A stretch of 64,000 bases of DNA from Cristatella mucedo (lineage: Eukaryota > Bryozoa > Phylactolaemata > Cristatellidae). The notes beneath the pieces were generated by a model. The model made no database searches. It had not been told where the DNA came from and saw only the letters and a list, made by a program, of their open reading frames with translations. The stretch lies in contig WPIO01000020.1 in assembly GCA_009760855.2 (NCBI GenBank), positions 1,141,001 through 1,205,000 of the forward strand, in the 5' to 3' direction. Each line of letters starts with the position of its first letter. The first letter of the stretch is position 1. Made by a program: the position numbers and the translations under genes. Shown here piece by piece: positions 12,001 through 38,599 of this stretch.

Positions 12001-13698
12001 GCACTTCCCATGTCTTCATGTCCAGTATTTTTCGCGTCTCTTAAGAAAAACGACTGGTCCACAGCTGAGCAGCACATTGCATGACAAATCAGGCCGGCAG
12101 ATGGCAGTTCACGAGGAACTGGGGAGAGGAGGGAAAGAAGTGGGAGAGGGTCTAAAGAGTCTGCTTGCTGCACACTGCACTGCATCTGCTCCGGTCTATT
12201 GCTAGAGGCAATGGCTTGCAATCCTCTGCCTTTGGACCACCGAATGCCACGAGCCACCGAATTAGGCCAGCTGCTGCCGTACCCTTTTAGCAGAGGCAAA
12301 TCGAGTCATCTTGACTTGCCGGCAGTCTGCTGGGCCTGGCCTGGCAGGGCAGTGGTGCAAACCAGCCGCTGCCGATGTGAGAACCGGAAGGGGAGAAAAC
12401 CGAAGAACTTGATTGGTCATTCCATTGAGGTACGTCTTGCCAAGACGACAACCTGGTGGTTCTTTCTTCTCTGAGTACAGAATGGCAATTGTATCCATTC
12501 CCCCCCCCCCCCGTAGATTTTGACACTTTTCAAGTCGCTCCAATTACAATTAGGTAGATAGTTCTACCCAAGATTTCTTAATAATAATAATAATAATAAT
12601 TCACTTGATAAAGTGCCCTCAGAGAACTTAATCTCTCTCTAGGCGCTTTACATTTGCTGTAAAGTGAAATGCAATTGAATGGTAGTAAAATCATGCCTGA
12701 AAAACAAACGAAATGAATAATATGGTTAGGGGTGACATGCACAGGGTCAGCATGCAAATGAGGTTAGTGGCAGCATGCACAGTGTCAGCACGCATAAGCA
12801 CATCAAGGACGAATCACAGGGACCCACTAAATGCTGTCCTAAATAGGTGTGTTTTAGGTTCCTTTTAAATGTGGTCAGGTCAGGGGATGTTCTGACACAG
12901 GTCGGGAGGGAGTTCCAGGCTTTGGGATGAACATATTCCGCACTTTTGCACAGCTCACGAAAGCACACATTAAGAATCAAGTGCACAGTAAGGGTCAAGT
13001 GCACATGTGCAGCACATGCGAGCATGGCGGAGCTTAGCACACACAAGAGATTCGCGCTCGAAGAGAACTCAACAATACCGAAGTGGTCTGCAACTGGGCT
13101 CGACTAACAGCTTTACCAGCTGCCAGCTCACCGTAGCCGCGTGACATAGCGGCTATAGCCAAGGCCATTCACAAACGGGGCCGGGCCAATATCATACGAG
13201 TCACTCAACGATTTCGCGATCCCCTAACATTACACCTCTCAGGGCTGTACTAGGCAATCAATAGAAATTTAGGACGGCTACGGCTGGTAATCGCACGGTT
13301 CGTCCAGCAAGACATAGAAAGTGTCGGCTCCTAATTCTGAATAGCCAAGTGAAGCCGGCGCACGCCCCCATTGCAGTCGCTACCGGAAATTCTTGCACTA
13401 AGCACCCAACAGAGAGGCAGAGACCGCCGACCGATCGCTGTGTGCAGCTCTACAGCATTATCAATTACGCGACGCGAAATCTCGGGCTTGTTGCAAGCAA
13501 TCGAGGCACCGTTAGCAGCATCGCAGCGGCGCTGCACCGAGGGCTAACCTGAAGGAGGACGTCGTTTCCAATGCCCGACGACGCCAACAGCTCAAGCACG
13601 CGAGCTTTGTGGACCTTCGATATCTTTTCAATGTCGTAACTTTGAAAGAGCAGCTCATAGTGCTTCTGCTCCCGGTCGCTGAGCTTTATGGTATCCAT
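1..13698 (-). CDS. REPS: REPS1/2-like EH-domain endocytic adaptor, 5' part of gene (multi-exon)
   Basis: RalBP1-associated Eps15-homology protein; the family links the Ral effector RalBP1 to clathrin endocytosis by binding NPF-type peptides with EH domains. Exons read on the minus strand: 13698-13549, 6968-6845, 4051-3958, 3502-3283, 549-279 and probably 23-1. Phases fit throughout (150 nt phase 0; 124 nt; 94 nt; 220 nt back to phase 0; 271 nt). Exons 1-2 make the first EH domain (about residues 8-95), with DVLLQ joined to [12 protein letters not shown] and then [18 protein letters not shown], closely like vertebrate REPS1. Exon 4 carries the PPGVIPPPR segment found after EH1 in REPS1. Exon 5 starts the second EH domain ([19 protein letters not shown]). 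The rest of EH2, the proline-rich part and the C-terminal coiled coil lie beyond the window edge. The gene is head-to-head with RBBP4. An extra exon between 3283 and 549 cannot be excluded. Confidence 0.9.
189..232. repeat. 11-bp tandem repeat carrying CACGTG E-boxes (4 units)
   Basis: Four consecutive 11-bp units of the form RGTCACGTGGA, with the CACGTG core intact in units 1 and 3 and one-base changes in units 2 and 4. It lies in the REPS intron 46 bp past the EH2 exon donor. An 11-bp period places the E-boxes on nearly the same helical face. Confidence 0.85.
279..549 (-). CDS. REPS: REPS exon (inter-EH linker and start of EH2)
   Basis: The donor GTAAGC (278-273) follows ATT-G. The most likely acceptor is the pyrimidine-rich tract ending CACCGCAG just above 549. 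The open frame has a Ser-rich linker ([20 protein letters not shown]) and then [20 protein letters not shown], the first helix of the second REPS EH domain. With this acceptor the exon starts in phase 0, as exon 4 requires. The upstream boundary is less certain because a CAGCAG tandem allows a 3-nt alternative. Confidence 0.82.
1240..1870 (+). mobile_element. L2-clade LINE 3' fragment, interrupted by a SINE
   Basis: Positions 1240-1612 match the 3' coding end and 3'UTR of the L2 copies at 16.7-18.1 kb (the 'LTFRSLHS', 'PKAWNSLP' and 'TTFKRNL' equivalents, all degenerate). An antisense SINE occupies about 1613-1708. The L2 tail resumes at 1709 and ends with the GCGCC-type stem-loop and ATT-rich end near 1867. 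Fragment only; no open frame. Confidence 0.8.
1613..1708 (-). mobile_element. SINE family A (L2-tailed) nested in an L2 copy
   Basis: Antisense copy with the shared tail (TTGCATAGCGCCCTAAGAGA, then GGCGCTTCACATATGCC) and the B-box-like GGGCTCGAGCC. GCATG occurs on both sides and may be a short target duplication. Confidence 0.75.
3283..3502 (-). CDS. REPS: REPS exon 4 (proline-rich linker)
   Basis: Acceptor after CCACCCAG, donor GTAAGC after CAG. It encodes [20 protein letters not shown] followed by [16 protein letters not shown] and ends NNLQQ. The GVIPPP motif followed by basic residues is also found in vertebrate REPS1 between its EH domains. Ends in phase 0. Confidence 0.82.
3958..4051 (-). 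CDS. REPS: REPS exon 3 (linker after EH1)
   Basis: Ninety-four nt with acceptor TTTTTTATGCAG and donor GTAAGC. Read in the phase left by exon 2 it is fully open and encodes a linker rich in Pro, Ser and Asp ([20 protein letters not shown]). The phase joins exon 2 to exon 4 exactly. The assignment rests on splice signals and frame; the peptide itself is poorly conserved. Confidence 0.8.
4516..4830 (+). mobile_element. SINE family A with head triplicated in tandem (3 x 66 bp)
   Basis: Units start at 4516, 4582 and 4648 with almost no differences, each 66 bp and each containing a tRNA-like A-box region (GGCTTGGCCCAGCGTGTAAG). After the third unit comes a B-box-like GTGGGCTCAACCCC and then the L2-type tail (GTGAAACGCCTGAATAGAGA ... 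TAGGGCGCTATGCAAATG). Lies in REPS intron 2. Confidence 0.85.
5190..5400 (-). mobile_element. Tc1/mariner transposase remnant
   Basis: Across frames the minus strand reads [11 protein letters not shown], then DRLK, then [15 protein letters not shown]. This is the C-terminal LNPIE(x)(L/I)WDxLK region of Tc1-like transposases with the third acidic catalytic residue. Broken by stops; no terminal repeats found. Confidence 0.6.
6845..6968 (-). CDS. REPS: REPS exon 2 (second half of EH1)
   Basis: The acceptor is a long T-rich tract ending TTTTTTGCAG; the donor is GTGAGT. It encodes [20 protein letters not shown] and then [21 protein letters not shown], the EH1 helix conserved in REPS1. Length 124 nt, leaving one nucleotide (G) that completes a Gly codon with exon 3. 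Confidence 0.92.
7325..7900 (-). mobile_element. L2-clade LINE 3' fragment with SINE-type tail
   Basis: The antisense shared 3' stem-loop region (7335-7400) is followed by a degenerate L2 3'UTR and C-terminal coding sequence, including the stretch equivalent to QAKHRTT around 7690 and LVRHLCS near 7850. Heavily mutated. Confidence 0.75.
10725..10850 (+). mobile_element. SINE family A, tRNA-derived
   Basis: A-box-like GGGTTAGCTAGGGTGCTTGC, perfect B box GGGTTCGAACCC, then the L2-type tail with AAGTTCTCTTAAG and an AT-rich end. Single copy in REPS intron 1. Confidence 0.8.
12585..12945 (-). mobile_element. L2-clade LINE 3' end
   Basis: Antisense copy: the ATT run at the left is the LINE 3' terminus, then the CGCTTTACATTTGCTG stem-loop side, the 3'UTR, and the coding end matching [14 protein letters not shown] and [18 protein letters not shown]. 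5'-truncated. Confidence 0.85.
13549..13698 (-). CDS. REPS: REPS exon 1 (start codon, first half of EH1)
   Basis: Fifty codons from ATG (13698-13696) to CAG, followed on the minus strand by a GTTAGC donor. The peptide begins [20 protein letters not shown] and ends GIGNDVLLQ, matching the N-terminal EH helix pattern of REPS proteins. The start is chosen because it is the first in-frame ATG and gives the family's N-terminus. The exon ends in phase 0. Confidence 0.92.
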
Positions 13699-14023
13699 CT
13701 TTAAGGGGTGTCAGGCTGCTTTCGGCATCGTACTGCTTGCTATTCACAGCGAACGTGCATAAGGATGCGGAATTGGGTGCTCAACTAGGTACCTTTGCAT
13801 AGTGCATTAAAATTACAGTTATTGCTCATAGATACCATTTTTATATTTAATAATGCTTTAAATTATGGCAAGGGCTAATATTTGCATGTAGAATATTGCC
13901 TTATTGTCATCGCTGGACGGAAACAACCGCTGCGCCTCACATCCGCCATTTTGGCGGGAGTACCGGCGCGCTTAGTGGTCGACTACAGCGATAAGTGTGC
14001 GACGCCTTTTGCTAGCCAAGGTC
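13699..14023. promoter_or_regulatory. Bidirectional REPS / RBBP4 promoter region
   Basis: 325 bp separate the two divergent start codons, so both 5'UTRs and the core promoters must lie here or in upstream exons not seen. No TATA box stands out. CCGCCATTTTGGCGGG (13943-13958) is a palindrome combining an E2F-type TTTTGGCGGG and a YY1-type GCCATTTTG. It lies 65 bp before the RBBP4 ATG. Promoter activity is inferred from layout. Confidence 0.7.
13943..13958. promoter_or_regulatory. Palindromic E2F-like site
   Basis: CCGCCA and TGGCGG form an inverted repeat around TTTT. TTTTGGCGGG fits the E2F consensus. Vertebrate RBBP4 is a known cell-cycle-linked E2F/DREAM-type target, so the site is plausible; binding is not shown. 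Confidence 0.55.
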
Positions 14024-31338
<17,315 letters not shown>

Positions 31339-31715
31339 GATTATGATTTGCGACCGATTGAGAATGGCACGCATGAATGCCCTTTGTATATTATTTTTGA
31401 GTAGTGATGCTCTTTGCTTCTGCAACTAGAAGTTGGCAGAATGTAGCTGGTATGTACGTTGATTACATGCTCAACATCGGCATTTGGAAAAATTGAGTCG
31501 ACGGCCTAGGCAAGTCACTGCTATTCTATCATGTTTTGCATTGGCGACTTTCATATCTGAAGAGCTGCATCCTCGTTAGATTGGTTTCTTGCTCTCATAC
31601 GAGAAGAGTATTTTGGCACAGTCCAAAATACTGCTTTGCTCTTTGTGTTGCCGAGATCGTCGTGTCAGCCAACCAGCCAACAAATGTTTAATAAATATTT
31701 GTTACCTAGTCATCG
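31339..31715 (+). other. RBBP4: RBBP4 3'UTR with candidate poly(A) signal
   Basis: No repeats are visible. AATAAA at 31690 is the first canonical signal after the stop. The end is inferred; no transcript data were available. Confidence 0.55.
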
Positions 31716-34250
31716 TTGCCATTTGGACCGACACACTTTCTATTTAGGATCCAATGTTGGTCTGAAGTGCATTCGGTATCAGGCACTGAGATATGGTGCG
31801 ATGTGCAAGTTTTTCAGTGTACTGCAGGATAGGTTGCAATTCTTTTGGCCGTTTGTATAAGCGACAGCCTTTAGAAGTGCACTAATCCTTAAAATGAGAA
31901 TGGTAGTACATGCGATAATACGTTGTTACTACTGATATGCTACTTGCGTTCAACTCCTTGATTTTCCAGATTATTCAGCTATATCTTGCCAAAGCTTGCA
32001 GATTAAAGATCTTAGTGACTCCTAAGTCTGGTCTAACCAAGCTGGATCCTAAAATTTGAGACCGAAAGCTTATCTTGATAAGTCATGCAGAAAAAGCCGA
32101 TTTTGTGTTAATTATAGTGACCATGGTTTGAGTTGAGTTTTTAAGGGTTTAAAGGTTACTCGATGCAGTTGCTTTCTGAACCACATAGAAGCGATAAGAC
32201 AGCTCGATGTGGTTTGCTTATTGATGCAAGTCAGTGTGAAAGGAGTTACACCTGTAACTGCTTTAGCGAATGATATTGTTAGAATTAGCATAAAATATGG
32301 CTGTGTGTGAATAGGCAGCACCAATGCGAAGCATTAAGTTAACCCACACTGGATTTAGCTGGCTATTGAGTCACTGGGTTCGCGACTGCCTTACAAAAAT
32401 GGCCGTGGGTAGCTAACAGGCTTAGAATAAAAAAGGTTACTGCCCTTAAAGGACGTAGTCTTTTTATAGGTACATAGCATAGGTAGAAAACATCGTTAGT
32501 TGATTGGTTATAGCAAGCACAGCTTCAGCACACAAGTTAGTGCATTTCCATTCGCATGGCCCAAATGTGATGAAAAAAGGTTCTTTTGAAACGTCAAATG
32601 TCATGGTGTCAGTCGGTAGTTTTAGTACCAGACGTTGGGGCATAAATGATCAAAGAATTTGAGGTTGGTTGACCGAAGAGGGTGTGGCACCACGGAAGGA
32701 TAAGCTATCGTGTGTTAATTTTCTTTCAAGTCAAGAACAGTATATGATACGCTCTACTACGATACGTTCTGACGGAAGACAGGTAAACAAAGTATTTTTT
32801 TAAATTCATAAAAATCACGATTATATTTGCTTACCACAATGTGATATATTTGGGCATACAGTAGCCGGTAGTAGTAGCACTGTACATTTAATACTACTGG
32901 CAGGAGTATGATGATCTTGCTGAAGGATCATCAAATCCCTCTACCGCTAAACCGTGACTGGTAGATGGCTGAGGTTAATCAGCTGCTTTGCTAGTGTATG
33001 GTTGGTGTTCACTCGTTTCTATTTTGATGAAATAAGAATCGAGCTTTGACTGTTTTGTTATTCCTTTCTTAGTAGATTTCACGATAACAAAGTAATAATG
33101 AATGCAGTCTCTAATAAAAAGGTAAATAAAGTAATAAAGTAGCGAAGGGTAAAATCACACAACGCATCGACACGAGATCACTCAGAATACGTCCTACCTA
33201 TTGCAAGTCATGCAAGCTAGAGAGCCTTCAGTACACACAATGCATAGCTGTCAAACATCGTTTCATCCCTACTTTTTGAGGCGTTGTCAGATATACCGAC
33301 CGCCTCAAGCAGATTTTAAAAGTTTTCTTGGATACACTTTTGATTCTCCTTTACCGTGGCCGAATTCGTATCCGACTTTTCGCAAGTCAAACCGTTGTAA
33401 TTCGTGGAACGACTGTAATTCATAAGTATTGCTACCTAAGTGAACTCAATCCCTAACCTGGCGCTCAATATATGCCGCAGGGCTCGAGCCCACAACCTGT
33501 CATCAAATCATGTTCACCTTAACTTCGGTCAGTGAAGGCAAGCGAGCACCTTAATCTCTGGGCCAAACTGGTACGGCTCATCTAAGCCTATGTGATGTGT
33601 TTAATGCTGCCATTATGACGTTCACGACCGACGAGCCTACCTGCTGAGTTTTGAACTATCGGTGTCTTCTTGCTGAGGTCGAAGGACCTCCCAGGGCTGA
33701 GTTGACACATATGCATGCAAGAACCAGCTTGGCTGGGTAACCTAATCGCAGGTAGCTCGAATTTTGCTACATTGCATTGGTGAAATAGGAAGGTTTCCCG
33801 CGGATATCAGTTGCGACCAATCGAGCGAATGGTAATTTTGGAATATGGCTCTCAGTTCTCATGCAGATAGGTGACAGATGATATCCTGTGACCGAACTCG
33901 TTTTGAGTTGCTTTGATCCTGGATGTGGTTTCCTGTGACCATCACACCTCTTTGCTTACTCTCGATGACTTCTGCGGTCTTCTATCTTTGTCTCCTAACT
34001 GCCTACCTGACGTCGACGTTTATACATATCTCTCTCTCTCCAAAACGAGAATAACGCCATGCGAAAAGCGATTATAACATTAAAGAAACCGAAACAACTA
34101 TGTTGGCACCTTAACATCACAACCACAGATAGGGCTTCCGGCCACACAAAATGCCTTATGAGAAAGGACTCCTAGCGTAGGAACAAAACTATGGAGACCA
34201 ATAAGGAAATACCCACATTCAAATCAGATGATTTTTTTGGGATAGACATT
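31716..34250. other. Intergenic region
   Basis: Contains one antisense SINE (33425-33590). The rest is AT-rich with no ORF or motif that I can support. Confidence 0.7.
33425..33590 (-). mobile_element. SINE family A, antisense
   Basis: TGAACTCAATCCCTAACCTG tail region, GGGCTCGAGCCCACAACC B-box complement, then a tRNA-like head to GGGCCAAACTGG. Confidence 0.7.
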
Positions 34251-34254
34251 CAAT

Positions 34255-35575
34255 AATAATGATAAAGCACTTGATAAAGCACCCTCAGAGAGCTCAATCT
34301 CTGTCTATGCGCTTTACAATTGCTGCAAAGGGAAACGCGATTGAATGGTGAGTAATATCATGCATGATAAACAATATGAATAACATGGTTAGGGGTGATA
34401 TGCACACGGTAAGCATGCAAATGTGGTTAGTGGCAGCATGCACAGTGTCAGCACCCATAGCACATGAAGAACGAATCACAGGGACCCACTAAATGATGTC
34501 CTAAAAGTTCTTTTTAAATGTGGTCAAGTCAGGGGATGTTCTGACGCAAGTCGGGAGTGAGTTCCAGGCTTTGGGAGCATACGAACTAAATGCACGGTAT
34601 CCAAGGGATTTGCATGAACATGCTTATGTAAACGACGTTACTTTCTTTTGAGCAGCATGAAAGCTTGTGTCAGAGCTGCTGATCCAGTCTGTTTCAGTCT
34701 AGCAGTGTAGCTGGCGCTCCATCGCGTTTTTGAGGTTTGTATGAAGTATTGGGAAACTGTTGGATTCCGAAAAGTGGGTTGTACGATGCTTGGCCTGGTG
34801 GGGGAGTAGATCTGAGAGATAGGCTGAAGCCAAAGAATGAAGTGACCTAAAAGTGAGCGACAAAACCTTGAAGTCAATCCGTTGCTTGACTGGTAGCCAG
34901 TGCAGGTCTGCGAGAAGTGGTGTGGTGTGGTAACTGCGATGCTCACGACAGACAAGCCTAGCGGCAGAGTTTTGCACCAGCTGTAATCGCCTAATTGCAC
35001 ATGCCGGTAGGCCAGCAAGCAGTGAGTTACAGACGTCAAGACGGGATGTCACGAATGCATGGATCTCCTTAGACGTGGTTTCCTTATCTAAACAAACCTG
35101 AATTTTAGCAATGTTATGTAGCTGAAAGTAGGCAGACTTGACTGTGGAGCTAATGTGGTCGTCTAACGAGAGGTCACTTTCAAATATGACACCTAGATTT
35201 CGAGCTGATTCAACGGGAGATATGCTGGCAAAGCCTTTTTTGAGAGTCAGCCTTTCCATTTTCTGAATCTCACTGGGTTTGCCCATAACTAGTAAGTTAG
35301 TTTTATCATCGTTTAGTTTGAGAAAATTTGCTACCATCAATTTGCGGATGTCATCAATACAAGCAGCAAGTGAGTTGAGAGAATTCGAGGTGCTCGAAGG
35401 CTGGGAGGGATCAAAGCAAAGGTACAATTGAGTGTCATCCGCAAAGGAGTGAAAGCCTATATTGTGCTTGGCAATCACATCAGCAAGAGGGAGAGTATAA
35501 ACCGTGAAAAGAACCGGACCTAGCACGGAGCTCCGAGGTACCCCATATTTCAGAGGTACCTCGGATAATCTTTGT
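34255..35575 (-). mobile_element. L2-clade LINE, 5'-truncated, long open RT frame
   Basis: The open frame 35526-34699 (275 codons) has LGPVLFTVYTLPLADVIAKH, a SFADDTQLYLCF catalytic loop, the C-terminal HAFVTSRLDVCNSLLAGLPA, ADLHWLPVKQRIDF and HQAKHRTTHFSESN. The 3'UTR runs to the ATT-type end near 34255. Starts at nearly the same 5' point as the 16.7-kb copy. Its FADD in place of YADD is also seen in other non-LTR RTs. The most intact L2 coding fragment here; the endonuclease is missing. Confidence 0.85.
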
Positions 35576-35577
35576 GG

Positions 35578-35720
35578 GTGAATTTGTGTAATTCATTTTT
35601 ATAGCGGCCCTACGAGAACCTAAACTCTGTCCAGGCTCTTCACGAATGCCGGAAGGCTCGAGCCCACGACCTCGGACGTCAAAGTTGAGCATCTTGACCT
35701 CGGTCACGTGATGCACGCCG
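35578..35720 (-). mobile_element. SINE family A, antisense
   Basis: ATTTTTATAGCGGCCCTACG and CAGGCTCTTCACGAATGCCG form the tail; GGCTCGAGCCCACGACCTCG is the B-box complement. Sits directly at the 5' edge of the antisense L2. Confidence 0.75.
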
Positions 35721-35937
35721 TTTACATTGAAGGTGAGCTACTTCAGTTCTGCTGGGGAAAAATTCAAGCTGAAAAAACTCAAGAACTCTAAACACAAAAA
35801 GTTTCAACCAGCTGAAGTGAAGGTAGTATATATGCTAGTAGTTAGTATATCGTATTCTGGGTTGGACAAGTTTATGCTGGCTTCGTATTTCCTAGCGGAC
35901 TAGCGATTTAATGCGGTGAGTAATGGGAAAGTAACTC

Positions 35938-36835
35938 AGCGGTACCTCGGCTTGCGATTGTCTCGACATACGAGTGTTCCGAGATACGAGCTGTCTCTCG
36001 TTTTTTTTAGGCTTTGAGTTTCGAGCTCAAATTCGGGTTACGAGCCAGCTTCAGGTACTCCACCACTAGTTGCCGCGCTGTTACTCAGTCCGATAAGGGT
36101 AGAGCAGCGAACGACGCTCTCCGTCGCGAGACGCTGCCCTGCGACCCGGGTGTGACGCCTGGCCTATTGGTTCGCTCCTAAACAGGCTCGAACGAGCCAT
36201 CGTGGCGATGCTTGGACGCACGAGATCGCCAGACTCCGGTGTTAAATCCGACTACGGCATGAACAGCTAAGTACGCTCCGTACTCCATTTAGGCAATATC
36301 GTCGCGCGAGAGCTAACCGAAACTGATAGCAATCGGAGCGTCCGCGTACAAGCCCAGCCAATAAGTGGCGCTTTCGCAGGCTGTCTGCACGCTCTACGCC
36401 TGCGCGAGGCTGCCGCACCGAGGCGGTTCCGCAGCACTGCCAGCACCGCCAGCGAGCACCAAAGAAGCCTCGTGGCGCACCGTGTCCCGGCTATGACTCC
36501 TGCAGCGCCTCCGTCATCAGCCAGCGGCGGCTACAGGGCTAGCTCTCGCAGCGGAAGCAGCATCATAATACAGCATCAGTGCTGTGCTCGCGTTTGTGCT
36601 TACAAATAACGAATATTATTTTAAAAACAATATTCGTTATTTGTGTAAGTAAATTATTTTAATTTAAAGAAAAACGTGACAAAAAATCGCAATGGCTACT
36701 TTTGCAGGCCCGGAACATATTCATGACGTTTCAATTCATTGAAATGGGGAAATTTGATTCGAAATACTAGTAATTTGAGTTACGAGCTGCGGCACGGAAC
36801 GAAATTAAACTCGCAAGCCTAGGTACGTCAGTGCA
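35938..36835. mobile_element. Tigger/pogo-like inverted-repeat element (non-autonomous), about 0.9 kb
   Basis: The left end CAGCGGTACCTCGGCTTGCG and the right end (reverse complement CTGACGTACCTAGGCTTGCG) are inverted repeats. Both continue with the TACGAG / CGTTCC phrases typical of pogo-type ends. The interior has a CpG-rich block (36080-36560) and a perfect 16-bp hairpin. No transposase frame; a TA duplication could not be confirmed. Confidence 0.6.
36602..36644. repeat. Perfect 16-bp inverted repeat
   Basis: 36602-36617 pairs exactly with 36629-36644; 11-nt loop. Inside the Tigger-like element. Confidence 0.9.
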
Positions 36836-36844
36836 CCTGTAAGA

Positions 36845-37680
36845 GAATCCATGAGACATCACTTTGCTAGGATAGGCAAGTTCTAGGGTAGCTAAAGCAA
36901 TTGGTAGCATGCACGCGTTCAAGTGTACCTACAAAATTGCGACGAGCTCATACAACACTGCAGTCAACTGAAATAGCCCAGGCCTGTATCTGCTACGGAT
37001 GGGAGGGGCATTTCTGCAGTGTGAGATGGCGTCTGTAGTGGCAGCTATGACAGCGTTGGTAGTGAACGTTGTTCGTCTATATCCAGCTACTTACCGGAGA
37101 ATGTCCCTGTATTTCTCATGCTGCCGTTTCTGAAGCACTGCGTTTCAGCAGCCTGCGTATCGCATTTTGACAAACAATTCATATATGGGTTTATCGAAAA
37201 GAAGTTCTTCATGCTTTTTCAATCTTCTGTTCCTGCCATCCTGCGTCACTACCTGAGGCATTTTACCAAACAGAACTCGAATAGCCGATGCTTAAGTACA
37301 CTGTAGGAGCCGCTTTCTGGATACACCCGCATGAACCCGCATGACAACGCACCTAGGCAAGTACCGCCGAAGGTAATACAAACTAAAATGTTATGGACTT
37401 TGTAGCGACGTGGTCAAAACGTGCACACTCGTTAAAACGTTCTATGGCGACAACGGAACCTTACCACAGCTGGACACGGGGCTACACAGTGTGAACCCAC
37501 GACACGGAGAATTAATAATAATGATAATATTAACAAAAATAATAATAATACATTGGCACAGCGCCGTCAGAGAACTCAATCTCTTTCTAGGCACTTGACA
37601 TTTACTGCAAAGGAACGGAACTTTCGGTGAACTTTGTTGAGCTTTTTGTTAGGAGTCACTCTCGCTTCGGCGTTGCTCAC
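36845..37680. other. Intergenic region with an L2 tail
   Basis: An antisense L2 3' tail lies at about 37510-37605 (ATA-rich run, then CAATCTCTTTCTAGGCACTT). A 62-codon ORF at 37118-37306 has no recognisable feature. Confidence 0.6.
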
Positions 37681-38560
37681 ACACTCCACGCTTTGCTGCA
37701 CACGCTACTTCAACGCGAGCAGCCGCCCGAGTTTCAGGGCGCGAGCGGCGCCGGGCGAGCGCTCAACCTGCAGTATCGATAGCCAACGGGGCCAACGGTC
37801 GTAGGGCAGCGAGGAGCTCGCGCCGACGACTCGCTGTCCGGGATCTGCCGCCGCTTCCGCCGATGGCCGTATGGTCGACGCTCCGCAGCAGAAGGCTGCA
37901 AAGCATCCAAACACCCGAGAGAACGCAGCTGAGTTCCAATGCGCCTCAATCCTCGTCCTCCTCCCATCCTGCCTTCCGAGGCAGCGAAAAACCAAGTAAA
38001 GCGGGCTCGAGCTGTATTCCTCGTGAGCACAAGTCGACACAATTTTCGTACTATTTCGTATTTGCATATTGAACAAAAAAAGCAGCAAGCTTGCGCCACC
38101 CAATTCGGTTGGAAATCATTCGTGCCTCGTCAACGGAAGTGAATGAATTCGAAACTGCAGGCAGTGGCAGTCGCGGACCTGGCAGGTAGTGGAGCATCTG
38201 TAGGCGCTCGCGATGGCGGCTGCGCGACGAAGAGCGGAGCCGCAGACGTACAGCGAGTCGTGGCGTAGTCGACGACGGCTGTATTATATGATATAGCGGC
38301 CGTCGTGCGTGCTGCTCCGGAGCACGTGGTGTTAACAGAGAGAGAAGAGAGTGGATAGCGTGCGTATAAGCCAATGCCCGGGCAGAAAGCGAATTGCGCG
38401 GTAGGGAACGCGTCACGTGCCGGCAAGGAGCGCGACCGTTGGGCGAACGGAACCGTCGGCTGGGGGGGGGGGCGGCGGAACCACGTGACGGCGACGACAC
38501 GCCCACACAACTGCCTCTATTTTGCGAGGCAACGACACCTCGGCCGCCCCTATTTGTATT
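37680..38560. promoter_or_regulatory. Orphan CpG-rich island with paired GTCACGTG sites
   Basis: CpG-dense over about 0.9 kb, in contrast with the AT-rich flanks. GTCACGTG at 38412-38419 and its complement CACGTGAC at 38482-38489 form an inverted pair 62 bp apart (USF/TFE-type E-boxes). No conserved coding sequence was found on either strand; ORFs here are Arg/Ser/Pro-rich and look like CpG composition. It may be the 5' end of an unseen transcript. Confidence 0.4.
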
Positions 38561-38599
38561 ACCACCCCTCCTACACCGACAGTCGCCAACCTTGAAATC

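Larger units (their letters stand above)
6969..13548. other. REPS intron 1 (6.6 kb)
   Basis: Holds antisense L2 fragments (about 7325-7900 and 12585-12945), a plus-strand SINE (10725-10850), short ATT runs and homopolymer tracts. ORFs at 8943-9338 and 9504-10019 are open but have no recognisable domain. Nothing else supportable was seen. Confidence 0.7.

Noticed and set aside
37734-38510. Long overlapping Arg/Ser/Pro-rich ORFs on the minus strand
   Set aside because: Three overlapping frames of similar length in a CpG-rich island; composition explains the lack of stops.
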